From RPQJ01 sp963700045 (lineage in GTDB: Bacteria; Pseudomonadota; Gammaproteobacteria; Steroidobacterales; Steroidobacteraceae), in assembly GCA_963700045.1 (NCBI GenBank), contig CAVOWK010000025.1, positions 62,001-126,000 of the forward strand: a stretch of 64,000 bases of DNA, read 5' to 3'. The notes under the pieces were generated by a model. That model saw nothing but the letters and a program-made list of their open reading frames with translations, was not told where the DNA came from and did no database searches. Positions 7,964-18,544 of this stretch are shown here, piece after piece; positions within the stretch are counted from its first letter, which is position 1, and every line of letters starts with the position of its first letter. The position numbers were made by a program, and so were the translations under genes.

Positions 7964-8440
7964 ATGGCCGCGACTGAGCTCGACAACGACTCGACACTCG
8001 AGCGCATCCTGGCGGAACACGCCGGGATGGAAGGCCCCTTGCTGCCGATACTGCACGCCGTGCAGGACACGGTCGGGTACATCAGCGCAGAGCACGTGGC
8101 GCGCGTCGCCAAGGTCCTCAACCTGTCGCGCGCCGAAGTCCACGGCGTCGTCAGTTTCTATCACTACTTCCGGCAGCACGAACCGGGCCGCCACGTCGTG
8201 CACGTTTGCCGCGCCGAGGCGTGCCAGGCCATGCACTGCGAGAAAACCGAGCAGCACGCCAGGCACGAACTCGGCGTCGACTACGGCGGCACGAGCGCGG
8301 ACGGCCTGTTTACTCTGGAAGCGGCCTATTGCCTCGGCAACTGCGCGGCAGCTCCGACAGTGATGGTGGATGAAAAACTGTACGGTCGAGTGACGCCGGA
8401 ACGACTTGCGGCAATCCTGGCCGACTGGCGGAACCGCTGA
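7964..8440 (+). CDS. fdsG: NAD-dependent formate dehydrogenase, gamma subunit (NuoE-like)
   Basis: A 158-residue NuoE-like thioredoxin-fold subunit that carries one [2Fe-2S] cluster of the cytosolic FdsABG formate dehydrogenase. Four cysteine ligands are visible as VCRAEACQ and YCLGNCA, and EVHGVVSFYHYF is the conserved segment before them. GGGGGAA is a good ribosome site for the ATG at 7964. The stop overlaps the fdsB start by one base (TGATG), indicating coupled synthesis of the two electron-transfer subunits. With fdsB it forms the NADH-producing diaphorase half of the enzyme. Confidence 0.93.
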   Translation: MAATELDNDSTLERILAEHAGMEGPLLPILHAVQDTVGYISAEHVARVAKVLNLSRAEVHGVVSFYHYFRQHEPGRHVVHVCRAEACQAMHCEKTEQHARHELGVDYGGTSADGLFTLEAAYCLGNCAAAPTVMVDEKLYGRVTPERLAAILADWRNR

Positions 8441-9981
8441 TGACCGTGCGCATCTACATCTCCCGCGATGCCGCCGCCCAGGCCCTGGGCGCCGATGAAA
8501 CCACGGCAGCGCTGCAGGTCGCGGCTGCCGCGAAAGGCACTTCGATCAAGCTCACACGCGTGGGTTCGCGTGGCATGGTCTGGCTCGAGCCGCTGGTCGA
8601 AGTCGAAGATGCGGGCGGCCAGCGCATTGCCTATGGCCCGGTCACGGCCGACGACGTCCCCGGACTCGTGCAGGCAGGCTTGTTCGACGCAGCACCGCAT
8701 CCGCTGCGACTGGGACGCGTCGAAGACCTGCCCTGGTTCGCGCGGCAGGAGCGCCTGACGTTCGCGCGCGTCGGCGTCATCGATCCCGTCAGCGTCGACG
8801 ATTACGTCGCGCATGGCGGGTTCGCTGGACTGAAGCGCGCTCTCGGCATGACGGGCGCCGAAATCGTGCACGAAGTGCTGGAGTCCGGCCTGCGCGGGCG
8901 CGGCGGCGCCGCGTTTCCGACCGGCATCAAGTGGCGCACGGTGCTCGAACAGCACTCGCCGCAGAAGTACGTCGTCTGCAATGCGGACGAAGGCGACTCC
9001 GGCACGTTCTCGGATCGCATGCTGATGGAAGGTGACCCGCTCTGCCTGATCGAAGGCATGACGATCGCCGGTATCGCGGTGGGAGCGACGAAGGGTTACA
9101 TCTACCTGCGTTGCGAATACCCGCACGCGGGTCATGCCCTGCGCGAAGCCATCGCAGCAGCACGGGCGCGCGGCTATCTCGGCCCCGGCGTCTGCGGCAG
9201 CGGCAAGGCCTTCGACCTTGAAGTACGGATGGGTGCCGGCGCCTACATCTGCGGCGAAGAAACCGCATTGCTCGAAAGCCTCGAGGGCAAGCGCGCCGAG
9301 GTTCGCTACCGCCCGCCCCTGCCGGCGATCAAGGGGCTGTTCGGCCAGCCGACCATCATCAACAACGTCATCTCGCTCGGCTCGGTGCCGATCATTCTCG
9401 AGCGCGGCGCGGCGTACTACCGCGACTTCGGCATGGGTCGCTCGCGCGGTACGCTTCCCATCCAGCTGGCGGGCAACCTGAAGCGCGGCGGCCTGGTCGA
9501 GAAAGCCTTCGGCGTCACGCTGCGCGAACTGCTCTACGACTTCGGCGGTGGTTCGGCCAGCGGCCGTCCGATCCGTGCCGTGCAGGTCGGCGGCCCACTC
9601 GGCGCGTACCTGCCCGAATCGCAGTTCGACACCCCGCTTGACTACGAGGCGTTCACGGCGATCGGCGCGCTGGTGGGGCACGGCGGCATCGTCGCCTTCG
9701 ACGACACCGTCGACATGGCCCGCATGGCGCGCTATGCGATGGAGTTCTGCGCGATCGAGTCCTGCGGCAAGTGCACGCCCTGCCGCATCGGTTCGACCCG
9801 CGGCGTGGAGGTCATCGACCGCATCCTGCAGGGTAGCGAGAAGCAGGCGAACCTTGCCCAGCTGGAGGACCTCTGCGAGACCATGCAGCACGGCTCGCTG
9901 TGCGGCCTGGGCGGTATGACACCGTTCCCGGTCATGAGCGCGGTGAAGCATTTTCCCGGCGATTTTTCTCGCGACCGCTGA
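8440..9981 (+). CDS. fdsB: NAD-dependent formate dehydrogenase, beta subunit (NuoF-like)
   Basis: A 513-residue NuoF-like protein binding FMN, NAD and a [4Fe-4S] cluster; it hands electrons from the molybdenum subunit to NAD+. An N-terminal thioredoxin-like region (about residues 1-130) precedes the flavin domain with GRGGAAFPTGIKW, NADEGDSGTFSDR and GAYICGEETALLESLEGKR. The cluster ligands are ESCGKCTPCRIG followed by a distal Cys in GSLCGLGG. Length and domain order match FdsB. It lies between fdsG (1-base overlap) and fdsA (17-base gap). Confidence 0.94.
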   Translation: MTVRIYISRDAAAQALGADETTAALQVAAAAKGTSIKLTRVGSRGMVWLEPLVEVEDAGGQRIAYGPVTADDVPGLVQAGLFDAAPHPLRLGRVEDLPWFARQERLTFARVGVIDPVSVDDYVAHGGFAGLKRALGMTGAEIVHEVLESGLRGRGGAAFPTGIKWRTVLEQHSPQKYVVCNADEGDSGTFSDRMLMEGDPLCLIEGMTIAGIAVGATKGYIYLRCEYPHAGHALREAIAAARARGYLGPGVCGSGKAFDLEVRMGAGAYICGEETALLESLEGKRAEVRYRPPLPAIKGLFGQPTIINNVISLGSVPIILERGAAYYRDFGMGRSRGTLPIQLAGNLKRGGLVEKAFGVTLRELLYDFGGGSASGRPIRAVQVGGPLGAYLPESQFDTPLDYEAFTAIGALVGHGGIVAFDDTVDMARMARYAMEFCAIESCGKCTPCRIGSTRGVEVIDRILQGSEKQANLAQLEDLCETMQHGSLCGLGGMTPFPVMSAVKHFPGDFSRDR

Positions 9982-9998
9982 GGCACGAGGAGCACTGG

Positions 9999-12854
9999 AT
10001 GTTTGCGATCAATGGAACGGACGCCGGCACACCGGCGGCCCAGGGCGAGTCGGTCACGCTGTCGATCGACGGCGCCGAGGTCACCGTGCCGGCGGGCACG
10101 TCGATCATGCGTGCCGCAGCCGTGGCAGGCGGCGCAATCCCCAAGCTCTGCGCCACCGATACGCTGAAGGCATTCGGTTCCTGCCGCGTCTGCCTGGTCG
10201 AGGTCGAGGGTCAGCGCGGCTATCCCGCGTCCTGCACGACACTGGTCGCGCCCGGCATGAAGGTGAAGACCGAGAGCGACAAGCTGCGTCAGTTGCGCAA
10301 GGGCGTCGTCGAGCTCTACGTCTCCGACCACCCACTCAACTGCAAGGGCTGTCCAGCCGACACCCACTGCGAGCTGCAGGGCGTCGCCGCGGACCTGGGC
10401 GTGACGACGAGCCCGTACGGCTTCGACGGTGCGAACCACCGGGACGCTCCGTGCGATGACAGCAACCCGTATTTCCAGTTCGAGCCATCGCTCTGCATCG
10501 CCTGCTCACGCTGCGTGCGCGCCTGCGACGAGGTCCAGGGCACGTTCGCGCTGACGATCGAAGGCCGCGGCTTCGCCTCGCGCGTGGTCGCGAGCCAGGA
10601 CGAGCCGTTCCTCGATTCCGAGTGCGTCTCGTGCGGCGCCTGTGTCGAGTCGTGCCCGACGGCGGCGCTCAGCGAGAAGCCGCTCGCGCTCATCGGTCGG
10701 CCGGAGAGGGCGGTCACGACCACCTGCGCCTATTGCGGCGTCGGCTGCTCGTTCGAAGCCGAAGTCAAGGGTGAGCAAGTGGTGCGTATGGTGCCGAGCC
10801 GCGACGGCAAGGCGAATCGCGGCCACGCCTGCGTCAAGGGCCGGTTCGCCTACGGCTACGCCACGCATGCGGATCGCATCACCACGCCGATGATCCGCAA
10901 GCAGATCACCGATCCCTGGCAGCCCGTCAGCTGGGACGAAGCGTTCAGGTACGCCGCATCCGAATTCCGTCGCATCCAGGCCCGGCACGGACGCGAGTCC
11001 GTCGGCGGCATCACCTCCTCCCGCTGCACCAACGAGGAAGCATTCCTGGTGCAGAAGCTCGTGCGCGCGGCACTCGGCACGAACAACGTCGACACCTGCG
11101 CACGCGTCTGCCACTCCCCCACCGGGTACGGCTTGAAGCACACCCTCGGCGAATCCGCGGGTACCCAGGCGTTCGATTCGGTGATGAAGAGCGACGTGAT
11201 CTTCGTCATCGGCGCCAACCCGACCGATGGCCATCCGGTGTTCGCGTCGCGCATGAAGCGGCGGCTGCGTGAAGGCGCGAAGCTCATCGTCGCCGACCCG
11301 CGTGCCATCGACCTCGTGCACTCGCCGCACATCAACGCCGACTTCCACCTGCCGCTGCGACCCGGCACCAACGTCGCGCTGATCAACTCGGTCGCGCACG
11401 TCGTCGTCACCGAAGGCCTCGTCAACGAGGCGTATGTCGCCGAGCGCTGTGAGCCCGCTGCATACCAGAAATGGCGCGACTTCGTGTCGCAGCCGAAGAA
11501 CTCGCCGGAAGCACTGGCCGAGGTCACGGGCGTCCCGGCTGAACTGGTGCGTGGCGCCGCCCGCCTCTATGCGACCGGCGGCAACGGGGCGATCTACTAT
11601 GGACTGGGCGTGACCGAGCACAGCCAGGGCAGCACGATGGTGCTGGGCATCGCCAACCTCGCGATGGCCACAGGCAACATCGGCCGCGAAGGCGTGGGCG
11701 TGAATCCGCTGCGCGGCCAGAACAATGTGCAGGGTTCGTGCGACATGGGTTCGTTCCCGCACGAACTAGCCGGTTACCGGCACGTGTCGGACGCGACCAC
11801 ACGCGCGCTGTTCGGCGCGGAATGGGGCGTACAGCTCGAGGCCGAGCCGGGCCTGCGCATTCCGAACATGTTCGAAGCCGCGCTCGATGGCAGTTTCAAG
11901 GCGCTGTACGTGCAGGGCGAGGACATGGCGCAGTCCGACCCGAACACGCAGCACGTCACTGCCGCGCTCTCCGCGCTCGAATGCCTGGTCGTGCAGGACC
12001 TGTTCCTGAACGAAACGGCGAAGTACGCGCACGTGTTCTTCCCGGGCTCGTCGTTCCTGGAAAAGGACGGCACGTTCACCAACGCGGAACGCCGCATCTC
12101 GCGCGTGCGCAAGGTGATGCAGCCGCTCGCCGGGCTGGCGGACTGGGAAGCCACCGTCGGCTTCGCCCGCGCGCTGGGTTACGAGATGAACTACTCGCAC
12201 CCGTCCGAGATCATGGACGAGATCGCGCGCCTCACCCCCACGTTCACCGGCGTCTCGTACGCGAAGCTCGACCGTCTCGGCAGCATCCAGTGGCCCTGCA
12301 ACGACGCTGCGCCCGAAGGCACGCCGACCATGCACATCGGCGAGTTCGTCCGCGGCAAGGGCCGCTTCTACGTCACCGAGTACGTGCCGACCAGCGAGCG
12401 CGTGAACGTGCGCTTCCCGCTGATCCTGACGACGGGCCGCGTGCTCACGCAGTACAACGTGGGCGCGCAGACACGTCGCACGGCCAACAGTCAGTGGTAT
12501 GAAGAGGATGTGCTCGAGATTCATCCGCAGGACGCGGAGGACCGTGGCATCGGCACCGGCGACTGGGTCGGCATCACGAGCCGCGCTGGCGAGACCGTAC
12601 TGCGGGCGACGGTTACCGAGCGCGTGCAGCCGGGCGTGGTCTACACCACGTTCCACTTCCCGGACTCGGGCGCCAACGTCATCACGACCGAGAACTCGGA
12701 CTGGGCGACCAACTGTCCCGAATACAAGGTGACGGCCGTGCAGGCGGTCAAGGTGCAGCGGCCCTCCGACTGGCAGCGCCGCTTCCACGAGCAGAACGAG
12801 CAGCAGCTCGGCCTGTTGCGCGGCGCGACGACTGCGGCGCGCTCACGGCAATGA
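9999..12854 (+). CDS. fdsA: NAD-dependent formate dehydrogenase, molybdenum catalytic subunit
   Basis: A 951-residue catalytic subunit that oxidises formate to CO2 at a bis-MGD molybdenum centre. N-terminal [2Fe-2S] ligands are C51, C62, C65 and C79, and the HPLNCKGC...C segment (H111, C115, C118, C124) is a His-ligated [4Fe-4S] site. Two ferredoxin motifs follow (SLCIACSRCVRACDE and SECVSCGACVESC), then the TTCAYCGVGC cluster of the catalytic domain. The molybdenum ligand and active-site pair are C371-H372 in ARVCHSPTGYG; it is a cysteine enzyme, not a selenocysteine one. The ATG at 9999 has GAGGAG upstream, and the frame to 9900 is overlap with fdsB. It would be the terminal step for C1 units released by PurU. 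Confidence 0.95.
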   Translation: MFAINGTDAGTPAAQGESVTLSIDGAEVTVPAGTSIMRAAAVAGGAIPKLCATDTLKAFGSCRVCLVEVEGQRGYPASCTTLVAPGMKVKTESDKLRQLRKGVVELYVSDHPLNCKGCPADTHCELQGVAADLGVTTSPYGFDGANHRDAPCDDSNPYFQFEPSLCIACSRCVRACDEVQGTFALTIEGRGFASRVVASQDEPFLDSECVSCGACVESCPTAALSEKPLALIGRPERAVTTTCAYCGVGCSFEAEVKGEQVVRMVPSRDGKANRGHACVKGRFAYGYATHADRITTPMIRKQITDPWQPVSWDEAFRYAASEFRRIQARHGRESVGGITSSRCTNEEAFLVQKLVRAALGTNNVDTCARVCHSPTGYGLKHTLGESAGTQAFDSVMKSDVIFVIGANPTDGHPVFASRMKRRLREGAKLIVADPRAIDLVHSPHINADFHLPLRPGTNVALINSVAHVVVTEGLVNEAYVAERCEPAAYQKWRDFVSQPKNSPEALAEVTGVPAELVRGAARLYATGGNGAIYYGLGVTEHSQGSTMVLGIANLAMATGNIGREGVGVNPLRGQNNVQGSCDMGSFPHELAGYRHVSDATTRALFGAEWGVQLEAEPGLRIPNMFEAALDGSFKALYVQGEDMAQSDPNTQHVTAALSALECLVVQDLFLNETAKYAHVFFPGSSFLEKDGTFTNAERRISRVRKVMQPLAGLADWEATVGFARALGYEMNYSHPSEIMDEIARLTPTFTGVSYAKLDRLGSIQWPCNDAAPEGTPTMHIGEFVRGKGRFYVTEYVPTSERVNVRFPLILTTGRVLTQYNVGAQTRRTANSQWYEEDVLEIHPQDAEDRGIGTGDWVGITSRAGETVLRATVTERVQPGVVYTTFHFPDSGANVITTENSDWATNCPEYKVTAVQAVKVQRPSDWQRRFHEQNEQQLGLLRGATTAARSRQ

Positions 12855-12870
12855 CGCGGGAAGTCGTGCA

Positions 12871-13099
12871 ATGAACGTCGAAAGCCTGGTCACGATGGCG
12901 AACCAGATCGCCGATTTCTTCGTCTCGGAGGCCGGCGTCGACGCGGCCCCGCAGGAAATTGCTGCGCACATCACGAAGTTCTGGGACCCGCGCATGCGCA
13001 CGCAGATCATCGCGCACGCGGCTGCGGGTGGTGCAGGACTCAGTCCCACGGCGCTGGCTGCAGCCAGGCAACTGCAGCCTCCGGCTCGCGAAAGCCGCC

Positions 13100-13128
<29 letters not shown>
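12871..13128 (+). CDS. fdsD: Formate dehydrogenase delta subunit
   Basis: An 85-residue small protein matching FdsD, an accessory or stabilising subunit of NAD-linked formate dehydrogenases. The recognisable core is MANQIADFF...EIAAHITKFWDPRMR. A GGAAG ribosome site precedes the ATG, 16 bases after the fdsA stop. The order here is fdsG-B-A-D; the maturation protein FdsC usually found between A and D is absent from the window. Its 3' end overlaps the convergent folD gene by 29 bases. Confidence 0.88.
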
Positions 13129-13965
<837 letters not shown>

Positions 13966-13969
<4 letters not shown>

Positions 13970-15676
13970 GAACTCGCTCCGCTCGAATTGCGTGGATCCC
14001 CGGGAGGATACAGAGGGCTGCCGTCACGCAGCCTGAAAAAGGGTGTCGTTGCCGCCGGCAGCGGCGTGTTGCCGAGGATCAGGTCGGCGCTCTTCTCCGC
14101 CACCATCATCGTCGGCGCATAGGTGTTGCCATTGGGCACGTAGGGGAACGCGCTTGCATCGACGACGCGCAGGCCGTCGAGACCGTGAACCCGCATCGAG
14201 CCCGGATCGAGCACTGCATCCGCTCCTGTCCCCATCTTCGCGGTGCAGGTCGGGTGCAGGGCCGTTTCGGCGTCGCGCCGCACCCAGTCGAGGATTTCTG
14301 CGTCCGATTCCACGCCAGGTCCCGGCGAAATCTCGCCGCCGCTGAATTCCGCCAGCGCCGGCTGGTTGAGAATGCGCCGCGCGACACGGATCGCCTCGAC
14401 CCACTCGCGACGGTCCTGGTCGGTCGACAGGTAGTTGAACTGCAGCGCCGGCGGCTGCCGCGGATCGCTCGAGCGGATCTGCACCGAGCCGCGCGCATCG
14501 GAATACATCGGCCCGACGTGCACCTGGTAGCCGAGGCCCGCGGACGGCGACGTGCCGTCGTAGCGGATCGCCATCGGCAGGAAGTGGAACATCAGGTTCG
14601 GGTAGTCCACTGCGTCGTTGCTGCGGCAGAAGCCGCCGCCCTCGAAGTGATTGGTGGCGCCGATGCCGCTGCGCTGGAACAGCCACTCGGCACCCACGCC
14701 CAGCTTGCGGAACCACGAAATGTGCGGGTTGACGGCAACCGGTTGCCGGCACGCGAACTGCACGTAGACCTCGAGGTGGTCCTGCAGGTTGGCGCCGACG
14801 CCGGGCAGATCCGTGACCGTGTGGATGCCCAGCGACTGCAGCAGGGCTCGCCGGGCCGATGCCGGACAACTGCAGCAGTTGCGGCGTGTTGATCGCACCG
14901 CCGCACAGGATGATCTCTCCGCGGCACGGTGATCGTCGCCGGCAAGTCCATGTAATGCGTGCATTCGACGCCGACCGCACGCGTGCCTTCGAACACAATG
15001 CGCTTGACGAAGGCCAGGGTGCGCACGGTGAGGTTCGGCCGATGCATCACGGGATGCAGGTAGGCGCGGGCGGCGCTCTGGCGCCGGCCCCGGTAGACGT
15101 TACGGTCGAACCGGGCGAAGCCTTCCTGGCGATAACCGTTCACGTCGTCGGTGCGCGGATAACCCGCCTGTACTGCTGCGGCGGAAGAACGCATCGAACA
15201 ACGGATTGGTCGCCGGACCGCGCTCGAGCACCAGCGGGCCTTCGCCACCGCGCCATTCGTCGGCGCCTGCGGTGCAGGTTTCCATGCGCTTGAAGTACGG
15301 CAGGCAGTGCGCATAGCTCCACGACTGCATGCCCGGATCGGCCGCCCAGCGCTCGAAGTCGAGCGGGATTGCCACGCTGGAAGATCATGCCGTTGATGCT
15401 GCTCGAACCGCCAAGTACCTTGCCGCGCGCGTGATAGACGCGGCGACCGTTCATGTGCGGCTCGGGCTCGCTCGAATACGTCCAGTCATAGCGTGGATTG
15501 CCGATCGGCATCGACAGCGCGGCCGGCATGTGGATCAGCGGGTCCCAGATGAAATCGGAATGGCCGGCCTCGAGCACCAGCACCGACGTGCCCGGATCGG
15601 CGCTCAGCCGGCTGGCCAGCGCGGATCCGGCGGACCCGCCGCCGACGATGACGAAATCGTACTGACGCTTGCTCAT
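13966..15676 (-). pseudogene. GMC-family oxidoreductase, choline dehydrogenase-like; four frame breaks
   Basis: An FAD flavoprotein of the glucose-methanol-choline family, most like choline dehydrogenase (BetA) and relatives that oxidise primary alcohols. The start MSKRQYDFVIVGGGSAGSAL is the FAD dinucleotide fold, GKVLGGSSSINGMIFQRG is the first GMC signature, and HPTCTAKMG with VVDASAFPYVPNGNTYAP gives the catalytic His and C-terminal signature. The frame shifts by net +1 at about 15366, 15183, 14923 and 14845. Three of these fall in C/G runs where dropping one base restores the protein. All conserved motifs survive, so sequencing error is as likely as true decay. The stop overlaps folD (ATGA). 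A choline role is plausible given the betaine-related genes nearby but is not proven. Confidence 0.8.
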
Positions 15677-15706
15677 GGGATCGCCATCGTCGCTGCGTGG
15701 CGGCGC

Positions 15707-17068
15707 TCAGGCAAGCCGTGCACCCTGCCTTCGCAGTTCCGCCTGGACCTTGCCAATGTCGATGCGGTCGAACGGCTGGTTGTGCTGCAGCGAGACGGCA
15801 GCCGCAACGCCTGCGCCCTGCCCGCTCACGGCGCAGCACATCATGTTGCGGACGGCCGCGTGCGACACCTTGTCGCCGCCGATGCTGCGGCCCGCGACCA
15901 GCAGGCCCTGCACGCCCTGCGGCACCAGTGAACGGTAGGGAACGTGGAAGTACCGGCCCGTGGTCGGCAGGATCAGCAGGCCGTAGCCGTCGATGAATTC
16001 CGGGAAGATGCCGATCGAATCGTCGAATCGACCCTGTTCGCGCACGTCGGCGGCGGTCATGTTGTAGAGGGCGTCGATCTTGCGTGTGTCGCGGATGCCG
16101 AGCGTCATGCCGAAATTGCGCAGCTTGGCGCCCTCGCAGCCGGGCATGAAATGCTTCAGCGCCTCGACCGCGTGTACCGCCTGCCGCCGGCCTTCCATTT
16201 CGCCACGCGTCAGGTCTGCCGGCTCGGTGCCGTCGGCCGCGAGATGGATCAGGTTCAGGTAGGTCAGGTCGCCTTGATCGCTCACGGCACCCCAGGTGCC
16301 CGCGATGGTTGCGAGGGACGCCGGGATCACGCCCGCCTTGACCGCCTGCTTGAACGGCTTGCGCAGGAACGGCGAGAACATCTCGTCTTCCTTGCCGGTG
16401 GTCTCGATCTGCCACTCGCCGCCGCCCTTCCAGTCGTTGTAGGTCTGCGGATCGGCCTTCACCGCATCGATGAAACGCTGCTTGTTGACGCCGGTCATGG
16501 AGAACATGACCGACACGGACATCATTTCTTCACGCGGCGTCTTGCGCACCTTCGCGCCTGCGCGGGTCGCGACATCGGCATCGCCGGTGCCGTCGATCAC
16601 CCGCCTGGCCAGGATGGCCTCGCGGCCGGCCTTGCTCTCGGTGATGATGCCGCGGATCTCGCCGGCCTCGACGATCGGCGCGACGAAGCTCCGGTGCAGC
16701 ATCGGTTCGATGCCGGCTTCCTGCACCAGCACGTCCGCGACGTACTTGAACATCTCTGCATCGAGCGCGTGGCTAAGCGATTGCGGCTCAGGGCTGGCAG
16801 CGCCCATGGCTTTGGCACGGCTCTCGAACTCCGGGCCGATGCCCTCGCTGTCGATCGTCGCTTCGTGGCGGTACCAGGCGAAGCCCTCGACGCCCACCTG
16901 CGTGATGTTGCCCCCGAAACAGCCGTACCGTTCGACCAGCGTGGTCTTGGCGCCGGCACGGGCCGACGCGAGCGCCGCGGCCAGGCCACCGGGACCACTG
17001 CCCACCACGAGCACGTCGGTCTCGTGGACCACGTCGATCTCGCGTGCCGGTTCGGTGATCTTGCGCAT
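15707..17068 (-). CDS. FAD-dependent oxidoreductase
   Basis: A 453-residue flavoprotein with an N-terminal FAD fold (DVLVVGSGPGGLAAALASAR, about residues 19-38). The next region, YGCFGGNITQVGVEGFAW, is typical of the FAD_oxidored family related to succinate dehydrogenase/thiamine-thiazole-type proteins. VIDGTGDADVATRAGA and a C-terminal LLVAGRSIGGDKVSHAAVRN complete the pattern. Substrates in this family are mostly unknown. It sits between an MFS transporter (37 bases upstream) and the GMC oxidoreductase (30 bases downstream), so a two-step oxidation of an imported compound is plausible. There is no obvious signal peptide. Confidence 0.82.
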   Translation of the reverse strand: MRKITEPAREIDVVHETDVLVVGSGPGGLAAALASARAGAKTTLVERYGCFGGNITQVGVEGFAWYRHEATIDSEGIGPEFESRAKAMGAASPEPQSLSHALDAEMFKYVADVLVQEAGIEPMLHRSFVAPIVEAGEIRGIITESKAGREAILARRVIDGTGDADVATRAGAKVRKTPREEMMSVSVMFSMTGVNKQRFIDAVKADPQTYNDWKGGGEWQIETTGKEDEMFSPFLRKPFKQAVKAGVIPASLATIAGTWGAVSDQGDLTYLNLIHLAADGTEPADLTRGEMEGRRQAVHAVEALKHFMPGCEGAKLRNFGMTLGIRDTRKIDALYNMTAADVREQGRFDDSIGIFPEFIDGYGLLILPTTGRYFHVPYRSLVPQGVQGLLVAGRSIGGDKVSHAAVRNMMCCAVSGQGAGVAAAVSLQHNQPFDRIDIGKVQAELRRQGARLA

Positions 17069-17105
17069 GCTCGTCTCGATGCAGTGTCTGGCGTTGACCC
17101 GGCCT

Positions 17106-18395
17106 TCAGCCGGCGGCTGTGACGGGGTACAGGCGCTGCTGCTCGGCCTTCCAGTCGATCGGCTTTACTTCGGGCACGACCACCAGCCAGGCGAACAGGC
17201 CGCACAGGGCGACCACGCCCGACACGATCGACGCCGAAGTGTAATGGCCGGTGCTTTCCACCAGATATCCCGTGACGACAGGGGCTGTCATTCCCGCGAC
17301 ATTGCCGACGGCGTTCTGGATTCCCATCCAGCGCCCCGTGGCGCGGGGGCCGGCGAAGGTCTGGGTGACCGAAGGGTTCGACGGGCTGTTGAAGCCGTCC
17401 ATCACGCCAGTCAGCAGCAGGATCAAGGACGCGGCGACGAGCCCCGTCACGAGCGTGCTGCCGATGAGGCAAAGACCCACGCCTGCGCAGCTCATCGCCA
17501 GCGCCGTCTTGTACGCGCGGTTGAAGCTGGCGCCACGCTTGACCCAGCGATCGAGCATGTAGCCGACGAGCAGGATGCTGGCGCCGTCCGCGATGAAGAA
17601 TGCCGTCGTGGCGTAGGTCATCATCTCGAGCGTCAGCCCGCGCTCCCTGACGAGGTACAGCGGCAGCCACGAGAACACGAAGTAGAACGCGTAGTTGCTG
17701 CAGAACGTGCCCAGCATGCCGCCCCACAGCGCGCGCTGGCGCAGGATGACGCCGTACGATGGGTTGTCATCCGTCTCAGCGGCACCAGTCGTCACGGCGG
17801 AGGCCGCCTGACTCGCCCGCTCGGCCTGCATGCGGCGACGCCAGAAGAACAGCCAGGTCAGTGAGGCGCACCCCATCACGACGAACATCGTGCGCCAGCC
17901 GAAGTGCAGCATGATCATGCCGCCCAGCAGCGTGCCGATGGCCGGGCCCAGCACGGCGCCGAACTGCATTGTGGCCGTGGCGAGCGCCCTTTGCGTCGGC
18001 GGCACGTTGCGGACCAGCAGGCTCAGCGCACTGGGGTAGAACGTGGCCTCGCCGGCGCCCATCAGCAGGCGCAGCACGACGAGCGAGGCCAGTCCCCAGA
18101 CGAGGCCGGTGGCGGCCGTGGCGAGACTCCAGAGCGCGAATCCGCCGGCGAGGATGATGGCCGGCCCGATGCGATCGGCCAGCCAGCCCATGACCGGCTG
18201 CAGCGGCGCGTACGCCCAGTAGAAAACGGCGAGTACCCAGCCGATCTCGCTCGGCGACAGCTTGAGTTCGTCCTGCAGCAACGGGGCGGCGGTGGCGATC
18301 GCGCCGCGGTCGATGTAGTTGATCATCAGCGCGAGCGACAGCATGACCACGAGCGCGGCCGGCGCACGCCCGGGCAATGGCGAATTCTGCTGCAT
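17106..18395 (-). CDS. MFS transporter, anion:cation symporter-like
   Basis: A 429-residue inner-membrane carrier with 12 predicted helices. The MFS signature between helices 2 and 3 is GWLADRIGPAIIL, and helix 1 carries the MINYIDRGAIATAAP motif common in the anion:cation symporter branch (organic acids, sugar acids). A central cytoplasmic loop (about residues 190-225) separates the halves. The ATG at 18395 has GGAGAGAC immediately upstream and is preferred over the frame to 18437. It is first in an operon with two flavin oxidoreductases and folD and probably imports their substrate. Confidence 0.86.
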   Translation of the reverse strand: MQQNSPLPGRAPAALVVMLSLALMINYIDRGAIATAAPLLQDELKLSPSEIGWVLAVFYWAYAPLQPVMGWLADRIGPAIILAGGFALWSLATAATGLVWGLASLVVLRLLMGAGEATFYPSALSLLVRNVPPTQRALATATMQFGAVLGPAIGTLLGGMIMLHFGWRTMFVVMGCASLTWLFFWRRRMQAERASQAASAVTTGAAETDDNPSYGVILRQRALWGGMLGTFCSNYAFYFVFSWLPLYLVRERGLTLEMMTYATTAFFIADGASILLVGYMLDRWVKRGASFNRAYKTALAMSCAGVGLCLIGSTLVTGLVAASLILLLTGVMDGFNSPSNPSVTQTFAGPRATGRWMGIQNAVGNVAGMTAPVVTGYLVESTGHYTSASIVSGVVALCGLFAWLVVVPEVKPIDWKAEQQRLYPVTAAG

Positions 18396-18544
18396 GTCTC
18401 TCCGGCTCCCCCGTCGGAGCGACGAGTGTAGCTGCATCGTCTCGTTCCGCCATGGAATGAATTTGTCCGTTCAGGAAGCACGGGCTTGCGGCAGAATCAG
18501 GCCCTGCCCTGCGCCATCGTGCGGGGTCGAACAGGTGACCAGGC